Source: an uncultured Kiloniella sp.
GTDB lineage: Bacteria > Pseudomonadota > Alphaproteobacteria > Kiloniellales > Kiloniellaceae
DNA: 34,773 bases
Assembly (NCBI RefSeq): GCF_937128705.1
Contig: NZ_CAKZMP010000238.1
Span: 1-34,773 of the forward strand
Direction of reading: 5' to 3'
Position numbers and translations under genes: made by a program. Shown here piece after piece: positions 1 to 8,247 of the stretch (positions are counted from its first letter, which is position 1; every line of letters starts with the position of its first letter). The notes beneath the pieces are model-generated. The model worked only from the letters and a program-made list of their open reading frames with translations, ran no database searches and was not told where the DNA came from.

Positions 1-560
1 TCCTCACCATCCCCATACCCATCTAGCACAGGTCCTGAGGGATCATCATTTTCAGACTCACTATCAGACCATTCAGGTTCATCACCTGAATCAAAGGGTT
101 CTACCCCACTAGCCCCTGGAGTATCAACCCCTTCCGGATCAGAATATGAAGGCTCCCCTAAATTATCCGAACCCTCTACTGTGCTATACAACGCGGAATG
201 ACTATTCTCCACAGCTCCAGGAACAGCTTCCAAATCATCAGGATTTACATATATACCCTGCTCGTCAACAGCATTCGCAAACGCTTCTTCTAGTCCAGCC
301 TGAAAAGTAGTGGGATCAAAAGCTGGAACGGCATCCGGAGGAGTGCCCTCAGGGCTAGTTTTGCCATGAATAGTACCATCTCTTTCAAAAAATTGTGGTA
401 TGTGAATCATTTCTGGAGGTTTGGATTCAGCCGAACTCACCACAACATCATCTATAGGTCTATTCAGGTGCCTTGTTGCCCGTTCTATTTTAAGTTTTGC
501 TAGGGCTATTTGCGCATCTATTTCAGCCTGTCTTTTATCAAATTTAACTAATAAATAGAA
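1..560 (-). CDS. partial acidic protein, reading frame open to the left edge, start unclear
   Basis: This minus-strand frame runs about 186 codons without a stop from a TAA at 561-563 to the window edge, so its C-terminus lies outside. The first part is helical and charged (KFDKRQAEIDAQIALAKLKI), and the later part is very rich in Asp, Glu, Ser, Pro and Gly. I recognise no family. No ATG occurs before position 410; tandem GTG codons at 443-438 are the other usable starts. Upstream of the TAA all frames are broken by stops. The piece may therefore start internally at 443 or 410, or be the remnant of a gene that lost its N-terminus. The open length and residue pattern argue for real coding history, but function is unknown. 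Confidence 0.4.
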
Positions 561-630
561 TTAATACCTTGGTAATTATAATTAGTTATGGTTTTTAAAA
601 AGCAATAATTACGTCCTGGATAGCAGTTCT

Positions 631-2802
631 ATGAAATGGTCATCTCTAAAAACCATGCCGAAGATTTTAGTTGGTGTGGCAATTCCTCTGGTTTTACTTG
701 TTGTTATTAGTCTTGTGAGCTTTACCTCTATTGGTAATATTTCAACTGCGACTGAGAATGTTGAATCAGCTCACACGACATTAGAAGAGATGACGGATGT
801 TATTGCCTCGGCGGTGGATATGCAGACATCGATGCGGGGATACCTTCTTGCGGGGCAAGACAGTTTTCTCGCCCCCTATGAACAGGGACAAGAAGAAACT
901 TATGACAAGATTGCTAAGCTTAAAAATCATGTAGGTGATAATCCTGAACAGTTGGCGCTTTTAAGTGAAGCCGAAGCGACTTTGCAGGAATGGCAAGATG
1001 TTGTTACAGGACCATCAATAGACCTTCGTCGTCAAATAGGTGATGCAGAAACCATGAATGATATGGCGCGGTTGGTCGCTGAGAATAAGGGCAAGGTTTA
1101 TTTTGATAAGGTACAAAGCCAAATAGAAGGGCTTATTAAGCAGGTTGTTACACAGCGGGCTGAACGACAAAAGAAAATAGACGCGGTTTTGATGTTTACG
1201 AAGCTGGACGCAGATTCCGTTGGGAAGATGTTGAAAGAAGTAAACGAAACCAATGGTGTCATTATACAAGCCAATGCCGTTTTTAAAGCTGTCGTAGATA
1301 TGGAAACCGGAATGCGTGGGTATCTTCTGGCTGGGCAGGAAGATTTCTTAAAGCCTTATTCCGATGGCAGTGAAGAATTGTTTAAAATTACAACTGATCT
1401 TACAACCGCACTGAAAGATAATAAAGATCAGGTTGAACTACTCAATCAGCTGGAAGCGACGGTCAAAGAATGGCAGGCAAACGTCGTTGAACCCATGATT
1501 TCTTTACGAAGAAAAATTGGGTCAGCTAAAACCATGGATGATATGGCCGACTTGGTTGGCGAGGCAAAGGGCGAAGAGTATTTTACGGCTTTCCGATCAA
1601 CGATGACTGCCTTTGCAACGAATGAGCTTGCCCAGCTTGAAAGCCTCAAAGCGGAAACGGAAAGCACAGTAACAGCCACCAATACAGTAATCATTTCTGC
1701 AACGGTAGTTGCGATACTTCTCGGGGGAGGGCTGGGAATGCTCGTGGGACGTGGTATTGCACAGCCTATCAAACATATGACCGGTGTCATGGGACGCTTG
1801 GCGGGTGGTGAAAAGGATGTGGATGTTCCTGGACTTGAACGCGGCGATGAAGTTGGCGAAATGGCTTTGGCTGTTCAGGTGTTCAAAGACAATATCATCA
1901 AAACGGAAGAGCTGGCCAAAGAACAGGAAGAGATACAGGGAATGCGCGAAGAGCGCACAAATAAAATTTCATCTCTGACCAAGGATTTTGATAGCGGGGT
2001 ATCGGTTCTTCTGGAATCAGTGGGAACCGCGATTTCCGATATGGAAGGCACGGCAAAATCAATGTCTGATATTGCCCAGCGGACAAAAGAACGTGCAACT
2101 GTTGTATCTGGCGCTGCCCAAAACGCATCCGTCAATGTTCAATCGGTTGCCAGTGCGACCGAAGAGTTGTCTTACTCGATTAAAGAAATTAGCCAGCAGG
2201 TTAACCAGTCTTCTGAAATTACCAGTAAGGCGGTTGCCGAGGCAGGCAAGACTGATCAACAAATTCAGGGATTGGCAAATACCACAGACCAAATTGGGGA
2301 TGTGGTGAGCCTAATTTCAGATATTGCTGAACAGACTAATCTGCTTGCGCTAAACGCCACAATTGAAGCTGCACGCGCTGGTGACGCGGGTAAGGGCTTT
2401 GCCGTTGTTGCCAGCGAGGTGAAAAATCTGGCGAATCAAACAGCCAAGGCGACAGAACAGATATCATCCCAGATTGAGGCTGTACAATCGGACACTAAGA
2501 GCGCGGTAACCGCGATACAGTCTATTACCTCAACAATTAACGAAATTAATCAAATTGCGTCTGCCATTGCTTCTGCTGTTGAAGAACAGGGCGCGGCTAC
2601 TTCTGAAATTTCTCGAAATATTGAGCTTGCTGCGAATGGTGCAGGCGAAGTCACAAACAATATTGAATCAGTCAGTCTGGCGGCAAATGATACGGGCGCA
2701 GCATCTGAGCAAGTTTCTGCAGCGACACGCGAACTTAATAGTAAAGCGGATAACTTGCGTGGTGAAGTTGAAACTTTCCTGAATGCGATCCGGTCTGCTT
2801 AG
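631..2802 (+). CDS. methyl-accepting chemotaxis protein with tandem CHASE3-type sensor units
   Basis: This is a 723-residue transmembrane chemoreceptor that would signal to CheA/CheW. TM1 lies at about 11-31 and TM2 at about 350-373. Between them are two homologous periplasmic units: the block at 63-76 (DMQTSMRGYLLAGQ) recurs at 223-236 (DMETGMRGYLLAGQ), and WQ at 121-122 and LRR at 132-134 recur at 281-282 and 292-294. The period is exactly 160 residues. The units resemble CHASE3. A HAMP domain follows at about 373-427 and the MCP signalling domain fills the rest, with its hairpin tip at about 565-600 (IAEQTNLLALNATIEAARAG). There is no C-terminal CheR/CheB pentapeptide. No che genes are adjacent, so it is an orphan receptor; the ligand cannot be read from sequence. 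Confidence 0.95.
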   Translation: MKWSSLKTMPKILVGVAIPLVLLVVISLVSFTSIGNISTATENVESAHTTLEEMTDVIASAVDMQTSMRGYLLAGQDSFLAPYEQGQEETYDKIAKLKNHVGDNPEQLALLSEAEATLQEWQDVVTGPSIDLRRQIGDAETMNDMARLVAENKGKVYFDKVQSQIEGLIKQVVTQRAERQKKIDAVLMFTKLDADSVGKMLKEVNETNGVIIQANAVFKAVVDMETGMRGYLLAGQEDFLKPYSDGSEELFKITTDLTTALKDNKDQVELLNQLEATVKEWQANVVEPMISLRRKIGSAKTMDDMADLVGEAKGEEYFTAFRSTMTAFATNELAQLESLKAETESTVTATNTVIISATVVAILLGGGLGMLVGRGIAQPIKHMTGVMGRLAGGEKDVDVPGLERGDEVGEMALAVQVFKDNIIKTEELAKEQEEIQGMREERTNKISSLTKDFDSGVSVLLESVGTAISDMEGTAKSMSDIAQRTKERATVVSGAAQNASVNVQSVASATEELSYSIKEISQQVNQSSEITSKAVAEAGKTDQQIQGLANTTDQIGDVVSLISDIAEQTNLLALNATIEAARAGDAGKGFAVVASEVKNLANQTAKATEQISSQIEAVQSDTKSAVTAIQSITSTINEINQIASAIASAVEEQGAATSEISRNIELAANGAGEVTNNIESVSLAANDTGAASEQVSAATRELNSKADNLRGEVETFLNAIRSA

Positions 2803-2811
2803 CAGGTTTTT
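2795..2811 (+). terminator. weak hairpin plus T run at the end of the MCP gene
   Basis: CTGC/GCAG can pair around the MCP stop codon and is followed at once by GTTTTTTA. The stem is only about 4 bp, so this is a marginal intrinsic terminator. Confidence 0.25.
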
Positions 2812-2864
2812 TATCGCTCAATAAAGAGAACTACTCCATTCATTACTTTTTGCTTTTGCTTTTG

Positions 2865-3290
2865 CTATTGGTAGTGAGTAGCGAGAAGGATATTTGTCTC
2901 TGTTTCCATTACATCTTCATGAGTTCTGATATCAGCTAGGGTGCTGTCCAGGTTTTCAAGTGACTGTGTATGAATATCGACAAGAATGTCATACGGGCCA
3001 CTAATGGTGTGGATGGCGATAACCTCTGTCCGTCCAGCAAGATAAGCCATGATCCGCTTGTTGGACTTTGACCGCATTTTTATTCTTGCCTGTGCTCTAA
3101 TTGGTGCTTGGGCATCTGCGTTAGATGTTTTTATTGTAAAACCCTGAATGACCTTTTTCGCAACCAGTTGATCTATACGGTTTTGTACCGTTGCACGAGA
3201 AATACCAAGTTTGTGCGCAAGCGATACGACGGGTTGGCGCGCATTCTGACGTAAAAGGGCTATGAGTTTCTGATCTGTATTATCTACCAT
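2865..3290 (-). CDS. Lrp/AsnC family transcriptional regulator
   Basis: A 142-residue protein with an N-terminal helix-turn-helix (LAHKLGISRATVQNRIDQL) and a C-terminal RAM ligand-binding domain whose conserved stretch reads SGPYDILVDI. The frame extends upstream to 3371, but the start MVDNTDQKL at 3290 gives the usual family length and puts the HTH where it belongs. It is divergent from the nitrilase-superfamily gene at 3454, and a perfect 15-bp palindrome sits 5 bp before its start. Regulators of this family often control themselves and the divergent neighbour in response to an amino acid or related small molecule. The family is sure; the effector is not known. Confidence 0.9.
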   Translation of the reverse strand: MVDNTDQKLIALLRQNARQPVVSLAHKLGISRATVQNRIDQLVAKKVIQGFTIKTSNADAQAPIRAQARIKMRSKSNKRIMAYLAGRTEVIAIHTISGPYDILVDIHTQSLENLDSTLADIRTHEDVMETETNILLATHYQ

Positions 3291-3295
3291 CTTAA

Positions 3296-3310
3296 CAATA
3301 TGCGATATTG
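3296..3310. promoter_or_regulatory. candidate Lrp-type operator
   Basis: CAATATGCGATATTG is a perfect inverted repeat with 6-bp arms and a 3-bp centre, immediately before the start codon of the Lrp-family gene. Its 15-bp palindromic form matches the size of sites bound by this family. Autoregulation is inferred. Confidence 0.5.
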
Positions 3311-3453
3311 TTTGAACATTTTGAAAGATAATAATCAATCTGTGAGCAATTTTATGGCTATTTGTTTGCATCGCGTCGCGTAATACTGCGTCATGTTCTT
3401 AATGATGGCGACAGTGCTTTGTGTAAAGGTGGGCTGTCTCTTTTTTCAAAAAA

Positions 3454-4236
3454 GTGAGTAAGGTAATGAGAGTAACCGTTTGCCAGTTCGACAATCGTTT
3501 AGAAAAAATTGAAGATAGTTTTTCTAAGTTGGCTGATCATGTGCAAAAGCATAATGCCGAGTTTGTTTTGGTTCCAGAAATGTCCTTTTCTTCTTGGCTA
3601 GCTGCATCAAGACAGCCAAACGCAAAATCTTGGCTTGGTGCTGTTGACGCTCATACAAAAATGATTGATCGCCTTGACGAACTTGGCGCAAAAGCGGTTA
3701 TGGGTACGCGACCTGTTCTGGATTTAGCACGACGAAGAAACCGTGCATATCTTTGGCAAGAAAAGCAGGGACTGGTTGAATTTCATGATAAATGGAATTT
3801 ACCCGACGAAGAGGATTACTGGGAAGCGACTTGGTATGATCGGGGGGACAAACTTTTTTCTACGGCACGGTATAATGATGTCCGGATTGGCGTCACAATT
3901 TGTACCGAGATGTGGTTCTTTGAGCATGCAAGAAGTTACGCAAAGCAGCAGGCGCATCTTTTGTGTGTACCAAGGGCAACCCCGCATGGATCGACTGAAA
4001 AATGGCTTGCGGGTGGTCGTGCGGCGGCTGTTGTCTCTGGTGCTTATTGCTTATCATCGAACCTGTATAACCCAAAAGGCAATGGTGATAATCTTGGCGG
4101 GTTGGGGTGGATCATTGACCCAGAAGGAAATGTGATGGCAACGGCAACACCCGAAAATCCGTTTGTTACTGCGGAGATTGATATAGATTTTGCTGAAAAA
4201 TCAAAAAAGACTTATCCGCGCTATGTTGCGGACTAA
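3454..4236 (+). CDS. carbon-nitrogen hydrolase (nitrilase superfamily)
   Basis: This enzyme hydrolyses a C-N bond, most likely of an amide or N-carbamoyl compound. The superfamily Glu-Lys-Cys triad is visible in GTG-start numbering: Glu42 (LVPEMS), Lys113 (EFHDKWNLPDEE) and Cys150 (TICTEMWF). At 260 residues it has typical single-domain length. The GTG at 3454 and the ATG at 3466 (MRVTVCQFDN) are both possible starts; the second begins right at the first beta strand, with a close AAGG. It is divergent from the Lrp-type regulator, which probably controls it. Class is secure; true nitrilase activity is less likely than amidase or carbamoylase activity, and the substrate is unknown. Confidence 0.88.
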   Translation: MSKVMRVTVCQFDNRLEKIEDSFSKLADHVQKHNAEFVLVPEMSFSSWLAASRQPNAKSWLGAVDAHTKMIDRLDELGAKAVMGTRPVLDLARRRNRAYLWQEKQGLVEFHDKWNLPDEEDYWEATWYDRGDKLFSTARYNDVRIGVTICTEMWFFEHARSYAKQQAHLLCVPRATPHGSTEKWLAGGRAAAVVSGAYCLSSNLYNPKGNGDNLGGLGWIIDPEGNVMATATPENPFVTAEIDIDFAEKSKKTYPRYVAD

Positions 4237-4268
4237 AATTCAGCTCTAAATAAGAAAATTTATTTTCT

Positions 4269-4297
4269 AAAAGAGGCGTCAACTTGATGCCTCTTTT
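4269..4297. terminator. bidirectional intrinsic terminator
   Basis: AAAAGAGGC (4269-4277) pairs with GCCTCTTTT (4289-4297), and inner TCAA/TTGA extends the stem. A/T runs on both sides suit termination of the hydrolase gene (plus) and of the PadR-like gene (minus), which converge here. Confidence 0.75.
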
Positions 4298-4348
4298 ATA
4301 CGAGGGTGTGGTGTCGTTTTAAAACGGAACCCCTAGTCGAGGTGTGAT

Positions 4349-4894
4349 TTAGGCGAGACTTTTTGCCATATCTTCGGCCATATCTTCGTAAGTTTTAAGC
4401 TGTTCCGTTGTGTGTTTGATATCAAGGTCAAGCCAGTTATCAAATTGACCTTTTGCCGTGGAGTATTCTTGCTTTAGTTCCAAAAGACGATTCAGCTGTC
4501 TTTCATAGATATCAACAAGCAAGCTTACCTGCATCGTTTGTGTCGCCTGGTCTGCGAGGTGGAGCAAGCGCATCTTGATGGCGATAATCAGCTTGCTCAT
4601 ATCTGTGACCGGTGCGCGAAGGTTCGACCCCATCAGATAAATGAACTCTTCCTGACCAGAATCTGTTAGAGAGAGGGTTTCTGCATCTGAAGTTTTATCA
4701 AGACTGACAAGTCCTTCGACCTTTAGGACTTCTAGCGGGGGACCAATCAGATCGAGCGATGGACCAACGACAAGACTGGTGAAACCACGTACTGTTTGGG
4801 CCAACATGGCATAACTCATGGGGCTTTCCATAAGCAAGCCAAGCGCGAGAAGGCGAGTTGCTTCTGCTGGGACCAGTGTATTATCGCGGTACAT
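4349..4894 (-). CDS. PadR-like winged-helix transcriptional regulator
   Basis: A 181-residue protein. Residues about 12-85 look like a PadR winged helix (ATRLLALGLLMESPMSYAML, then a wing near LSLTDSGQEEF), and the C-terminal half is a long helical region (LLHLADQATQTMQVSLLVDI, then LNRLLELKQEY) that resembles the PadR Vir-type dimerisation domain. The N-terminal helix-turn-helix is divergent (an insertion at FTSLVVGPSLDLIGPPLEVL), so DNA binding is inferred from overall pattern. It lies downstream of hemA on the same strand, with a 118-bp gap. Target genes and inducer are unknown. Confidence 0.6.
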   Translation of the reverse strand: MYRDNTLVPAEATRLLALGLLMESPMSYAMLAQTVRGFTSLVVGPSLDLIGPPLEVLKVEGLVSLDKTSDAETLSLTDSGQEEFIYLMGSNLRAPVTDMSKLIIAIKMRLLHLADQATQTMQVSLLVDIYERQLNRLLELKQEYSTAKGQFDNWLDLDIKHTTEQLKTYEDMAEDMAKSLA

Positions 4895-5012
4895 AGAGTT
4901 CTCTCATCTAACTAGAAGACGTCACTGATTAAGATACCAAACTAGAGCTAAAATATCTCGAAGTTTTTTATCTGTCCAGTTAAATGAGAATTGTTCGCAA
5001 TTAAAGCGTTTT

Positions 5013-6224
5013 TTAGGCAGCGATTTGTAATTGCAGTTCTTGCCAAATTTCCTTTAGTGCCTTGACCAGATAATCAATATCATCATCAGTGTGAACGGGC
5101 GATGGTGTTAGCCGTAACCGTTCTGTACCCTTAGGTACCGTAGGATAATTAATCGGCTGAACATAGATACCATAGCGGGACATAAGGGTATCGGTGATCT
5201 GTCTACAAGTTTTTGGGTCCCCGACCATAACGGGAACAATATGTGTTTCCGACTCGATAACGGGTAAACCAGCTTCTTTCAGTCGTTTGCGGGTTTCATG
5301 TGCGCGATCCTGATGGCGGCTTCTCTCAAAAGCACTTTCTTTCAAATGACGAATTGATGCCAGAGCGCCAGCTGCAACAGCAGGGGGGAGAGATGTCGTA
5401 AAGATAAAGCCGGACGCGTAGCTACGGATAAAGTCAACGAGGCTTGCAGAGCCTGTAATGTAGCCACCAACGACGCCAACAGCTTTACCTAGGGTGCCTT
5501 CGATAACATCCAAGCGATGGGTCAGATTTTCTCTGTCGGTAATACCACCACCGCGTGGCCCATACAGGCCAACCGCATGGACCTCATCCAGATAGGTCAG
5601 AGCATTATATTTATCTGCGAGGTCACAGAACGCTTCGACTGGTGCAACATCCCCATCCATAGAATAAACGGATTCAAAGGCGATAATCTTTGGACGGTCA
5701 GGGTCAATTTCTTTGAGTTTTGCTTCAAGATCTTCGGGGTTATTGTGTTCAAAGATAACCCTGTCCGCTTTACTGTGGCGGATGCCTTCGATCATAGAGG
5801 CATGGTTCATGGAATCAGATAGAACCACACAGTTCGGCAGCTTTGACGCCAAGGTGCTCAGTGCAGCCCAGTTGGAAACGTAGCCAGAGGTAAAGAGCAG
5901 CGAGGCTTCTTTTTGATGCCAGTCGGCCAGCTCTCTTTCAAGCAAAACATGGTAATGGTTGTTGCCGGAAATGTTACGGGTGCCACCAGCACCTGCACCA
6001 CATCTATCCAATGCATCGTGCATTGCGGCGATGACTTTGGGGTTTTGGCCCATACCCAAATAGTCATTGGAACACCAAACTGTGACAGGGCGGGTGCCGT
6101 CGGTGCCATAGTGAGTTGCATTCGGGAACTTACCAGCCTTACGCTCCAAGTCAGCAAAAACACGATAACGACCTTCTTCTCTCAAGTCATCTATCGCCGT
6201 ACTGAAATACTCTTCGTAGTTCAT
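5013..6224 (-). CDS. hemA: 5-aminolevulinate synthase
   Basis: This PLP enzyme condenses glycine and succinyl-CoA to 5-aminolevulinate, the first step of tetrapyrrole synthesis in alphaproteobacteria. The start [14 protein letters not shown] at 6224 gives 403 residues, the usual length, and is preceded by a purine-rich GAGAAGAG. The frame is open to 6347, but the extra 41 residues match nothing typical. Visible features are the N-terminal [12 protein letters not shown], the glycine-rich [13 protein letters not shown], Asp213 ([12 protein letters not shown]) and the PLP lysine Lys247 ([13 protein letters not shown]). The C-terminal [10 protein letters not shown] is also conserved. An FNR-like box lies 231 bp upstream, which fits oxygen-dependent control of this step known from Rhodobacter. 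Confidence 0.96.
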   Translation of the reverse strand: MNYEEYFSTAIDDLREEGRYRVFADLERKAGKFPNATHYGTDGTRPVTVWCSNDYLGMGQNPKVIAAMHDALDRCGAGAGGTRNISGNNHYHVLLERELADWHQKEASLLFTSGYVSNWAALSTLASKLPNCVVLSDSMNHASMIEGIRHSKADRVIFEHNNPEDLEAKLKEIDPDRPKIIAFESVYSMDGDVAPVEAFCDLADKYNALTYLDEVHAVGLYGPRGGGITDRENLTHRLDVIEGTLGKAVGVVGGYITGSASLVDFIRSYASGFIFTTSLPPAVAAGALASIRHLKESAFERSRHQDRAHETRKRLKEAGLPVIESETHIVPVMVGDPKTCRQITDTLMSRYGIYVQPINYPTVPKGTERLRLTPSPVHTDDDIDYLVKALKEIWQELQLQIAA

Positions 6225-6309
6225 TTGCTCTTCTCGCCTAACGTGAGCCGCTTTAACCGGCTTGTTCTTATACTCGTATACAGGCTTTGCTGTAACAAGC
6301 TTATCAGCT

Positions 6310-6342
6310 GTTGAATTAATGAATAGTTTACCTGAATTCAAC
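6310..6342. repeat. inverted repeat in the hemA leader
   Basis: GTTGAATT (6310-6317) and AATTCAAC (6335-6342) form a perfect 8-bp inverted repeat, 17 bp apart, about 85-118 bp before the chosen hemA start. It could be a protein-binding site or chance; role unknown. Confidence 0.3.
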
Positions 6343-6454
6343 AACAATTCGCACTCTACTGCGCCGCTATTATATCACCAACGCGACTGAACGACGCATA
6401 AAGTTTTAGTTTCTTTATACACAACAGTGTTATCGCAACTTAATGCGGTCGTAA

Positions 6455-6468
6455 TTGATCGATGTCAA
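6455..6468. promoter_or_regulatory. FNR/CRP-family (FnrL-like) box upstream of hemA
   Basis: TTGATCGATGTCAA differs from the FNR consensus TTGAT-N4-ATCAA at one base. It lies in the only promoter space available to hemA. In Rhodobacter species FnrL activates hemA when oxygen is low, so the location is meaningful. The site is seen; regulation is inferred. Confidence 0.5.
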
Positions 6469-6509
6469 TTCGATGGGCGATATGTGATTTTAACAAAAAA
6501 ACGAAACAG

Positions 6510-6590
6510 ATTGCGCCACAGAACTGTTGCGCCACAGAGTTTATGTCACAGGCTTTTGTCGACACTTAGGGGCAGGTTCTGTGGCGCAAT
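6510..6590. repeat. repeat-built hairpin region behind the aminotransferase gene
   Basis: ATTGCGCCACAGAAC (6510-6524) is the exact reverse complement of 6576-6590, giving a 15-bp stem with a 51-nt loop. A second direct copy of the core TTGCGCCACAGA lies at 6527-6538 and could pair with the same right arm instead. On the minus strand the outer stem is followed 7 nt later by a run of seven T, so it can act as a terminator for the aminotransferase gene, whose stop is 28 nt away. Confidence 0.6.
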
Positions 6591-6617
6591 ATGATTGTAA
6601 GGTGTCTCGGGCGCTAC

Positions 6618-8015
6618 TTAAATTAGGTTTTCTTCTTTGGCCCAGTGCAAAGTTTTATCCAAAGCAACGCTGAATCGCTCAATTATTTGATCAATTTCAT
6701 CTTCGGTAATGATCAAGGGCGGACAGAAGGCAATTGAATCCCCCATGTTTCTTAAGATCAAACCTTCGTCGATTGCACGTTCGTTCAGATAGGTGCCGAC
6801 TTTGCCGATAGGATCAAAACTTTCTTTGGTTACTTTGTCCCGTACAAGTTCGACAGCAGCAATCAAGCCAACGCCACGAACTTCACCAACAAGGGGATGG
6901 TCTTTGAATTGGGCAAGACCAGCTTGCAGACGCTCTCCTGTATTTGCCGCTTGAACAAAGAGATCGCGTTCTTCGTAAATTTTCAAGGTTTCCAGAGCAA
7001 CGGCGGCACACACAGGATGGCCTGAGTAGGTGTAGCCATGCCCCAGAACCCCAATTTTTGCCGAATTATCTGCGATCCCTTGGTATAACTTGTCCGTAAT
7101 CATAACAGCAGAAATCGGTAGATATGATGAACTCAAAGCCTTGGCGACGCTAATAATATCAGGCTTCATACCAAATGTTTCACAGCCGAAGGCATTCCCC
7201 GTGCGGCCAAATCCGCAAATAACCTCATCCGCAATCAACAGAATGTCATATTTCTTCAGAACAGCCTGAATTTTCTCCCAATAACCTTTGGGGGGGACAA
7301 TGACACCGCCGGCCCCCATGACAGGCTCGCCAATAAAGGCGGCAATGGTTTCAGGGCCTTCATCTTGAATCATTTTCTCCAATTCATCGGCCATGCGAGT
7401 TGAGAAATCTTCTTCACTTTCGCCGTCCAGCCCAAAGCGCCAATAGTGGGGACAGGACGTATGAAGAATATTGGCGATCGGCAGGTCAAAATCGGTGTGG
7501 TTTGCAGGAAGGCCTGTCATACTGGCACTGGCAACCGTCACACCATGATACCCTTTTATACGGCTGATTATTTTTTTCTTTTCCGGACGTCCTACCGCAT
7601 TGTTGTAATACCAGACCAACTTGACCACCGTGTCATTGGCCTCTGATCCGGAATTTGCAAAGAAGACCTTCGACATGGGGACAGGTGCCATGGCAAGGAG
7701 CTTTTCTGATAATTCAATCGGGGGGATCGGCGTTTTGTGGGTGAAGCTGTGGTAATAGGGCAGCTGTTTCATTTGCTTGTTTGCTGCGTCTATTAATCGT
7801 TCTTCGCCAAAGCCTAGGGAAGTTGACCACAAACCGGCCATCGCTTCGATATAGGACTTTCCTTGGTCGTCGAATACATTGACGCCTTTACCGTGAGTGA
7901 TAATCAACGGGCCTTTTTCTTCATGAGCACGGGCATTTGTATAAGGGTGGAGGCAATAGGCGACATCGCGTCCGGCCATGGAATTAGGTGCGCTTAAATT
8001 TGCTGAATCACTCAT
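6618..8015 (-). CDS. class III omega-aminotransferase (probably pyruvate-linked)
   Basis: This fold-type I PLP enzyme moves an amino group from an amine or omega-amino acid (such as putrescine, GABA, beta-alanine or a related compound) to an oxo acid, typically pyruvate. At 465 residues it has full family length. It shows the phosphate-binding FANSGSEANDT (about 118-128), HGVTVASASMTG, Asp263 (LLIADEVICGFGRTG) and PLP Lys292 (SVAKALSSSYLP). The start at 8015 has AGGA six bases upstream. It looks like the omega-transaminase subgroup common in marine alphaproteobacteria, which often accepts bulky amines. The substrate cannot be fixed from sequence. It is transcribed alone, ending in the hairpin region before hemA. 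Confidence 0.9.
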   Translation of the reverse strand: MSDSANLSAPNSMAGRDVAYCLHPYTNARAHEEKGPLIITHGKGVNVFDDQGKSYIEAMAGLWSTSLGFGEERLIDAANKQMKQLPYYHSFTHKTPIPPIELSEKLLAMAPVPMSKVFFANSGSEANDTVVKLVWYYNNAVGRPEKKKIISRIKGYHGVTVASASMTGLPANHTDFDLPIANILHTSCPHYWRFGLDGESEEDFSTRMADELEKMIQDEGPETIAAFIGEPVMGAGGVIVPPKGYWEKIQAVLKKYDILLIADEVICGFGRTGNAFGCETFGMKPDIISVAKALSSSYLPISAVMITDKLYQGIADNSAKIGVLGHGYTYSGHPVCAAVALETLKIYEERDLFVQAANTGERLQAGLAQFKDHPLVGEVRGVGLIAAVELVRDKVTKESFDPIGKVGTYLNERAIDEGLILRNMGDSIAFCPPLIITEDEIDQIIERFSVALDKTLHWAKEENLI

Positions 8016-8139
8016 GTTGAATCCTGCTCAAAGGTTTTTTGTTTCTGATTGTGATTACACCCGAGAGCTATAGGGACTTCAAGTCGATAAATCATCGCGT
8101 AGAAATTTATTTTACAGAGAATTCTGTCAAAGGTGCTTT

Positions 8140-8247
8140 ATGGGGAAAGAAGTTCACAAGCTTATAATTCTGGTAATACTTTCTGTATTATTTTTAGGGA
8201 ATACGCAGTTAATGAATACTACGATTGAAAGTTCTCGAGATAAATGA
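8140..8247 (+). CDS. 35-residue single-pass membrane peptide, coupled to the Hpt/receiver gene
   Basis: MGKEVHKLIILVILSVLFLG begins this 35-residue frame, which ends ESSRDK. A basic N-terminus followed by about 13 hydrophobic residues makes it a signal anchor or secreted peptide. The start has a good ribosome-binding site (AAAGGTG, about six bases upstream). Its TGA stop (8245-8247) overlaps the ATG of the next gene (8244-8246) as ATGA, the classic arrangement for translational coupling. I recognise no family. It may be a small membrane partner of the downstream phosphotransfer protein, or a leader that only serves to couple translation. Confidence 0.6.
   Translation: MGKEVHKLIILVILSVLFLGNTQLMNTTIESSRDK

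Noticed and set aside
6225..6347. 41-residue N-terminal extension of hemA
   Set aside because: The extension does not resemble the family start, the inner ATG at 6224 has a purine-rich site and gives normal length; the segment is better read as leader.
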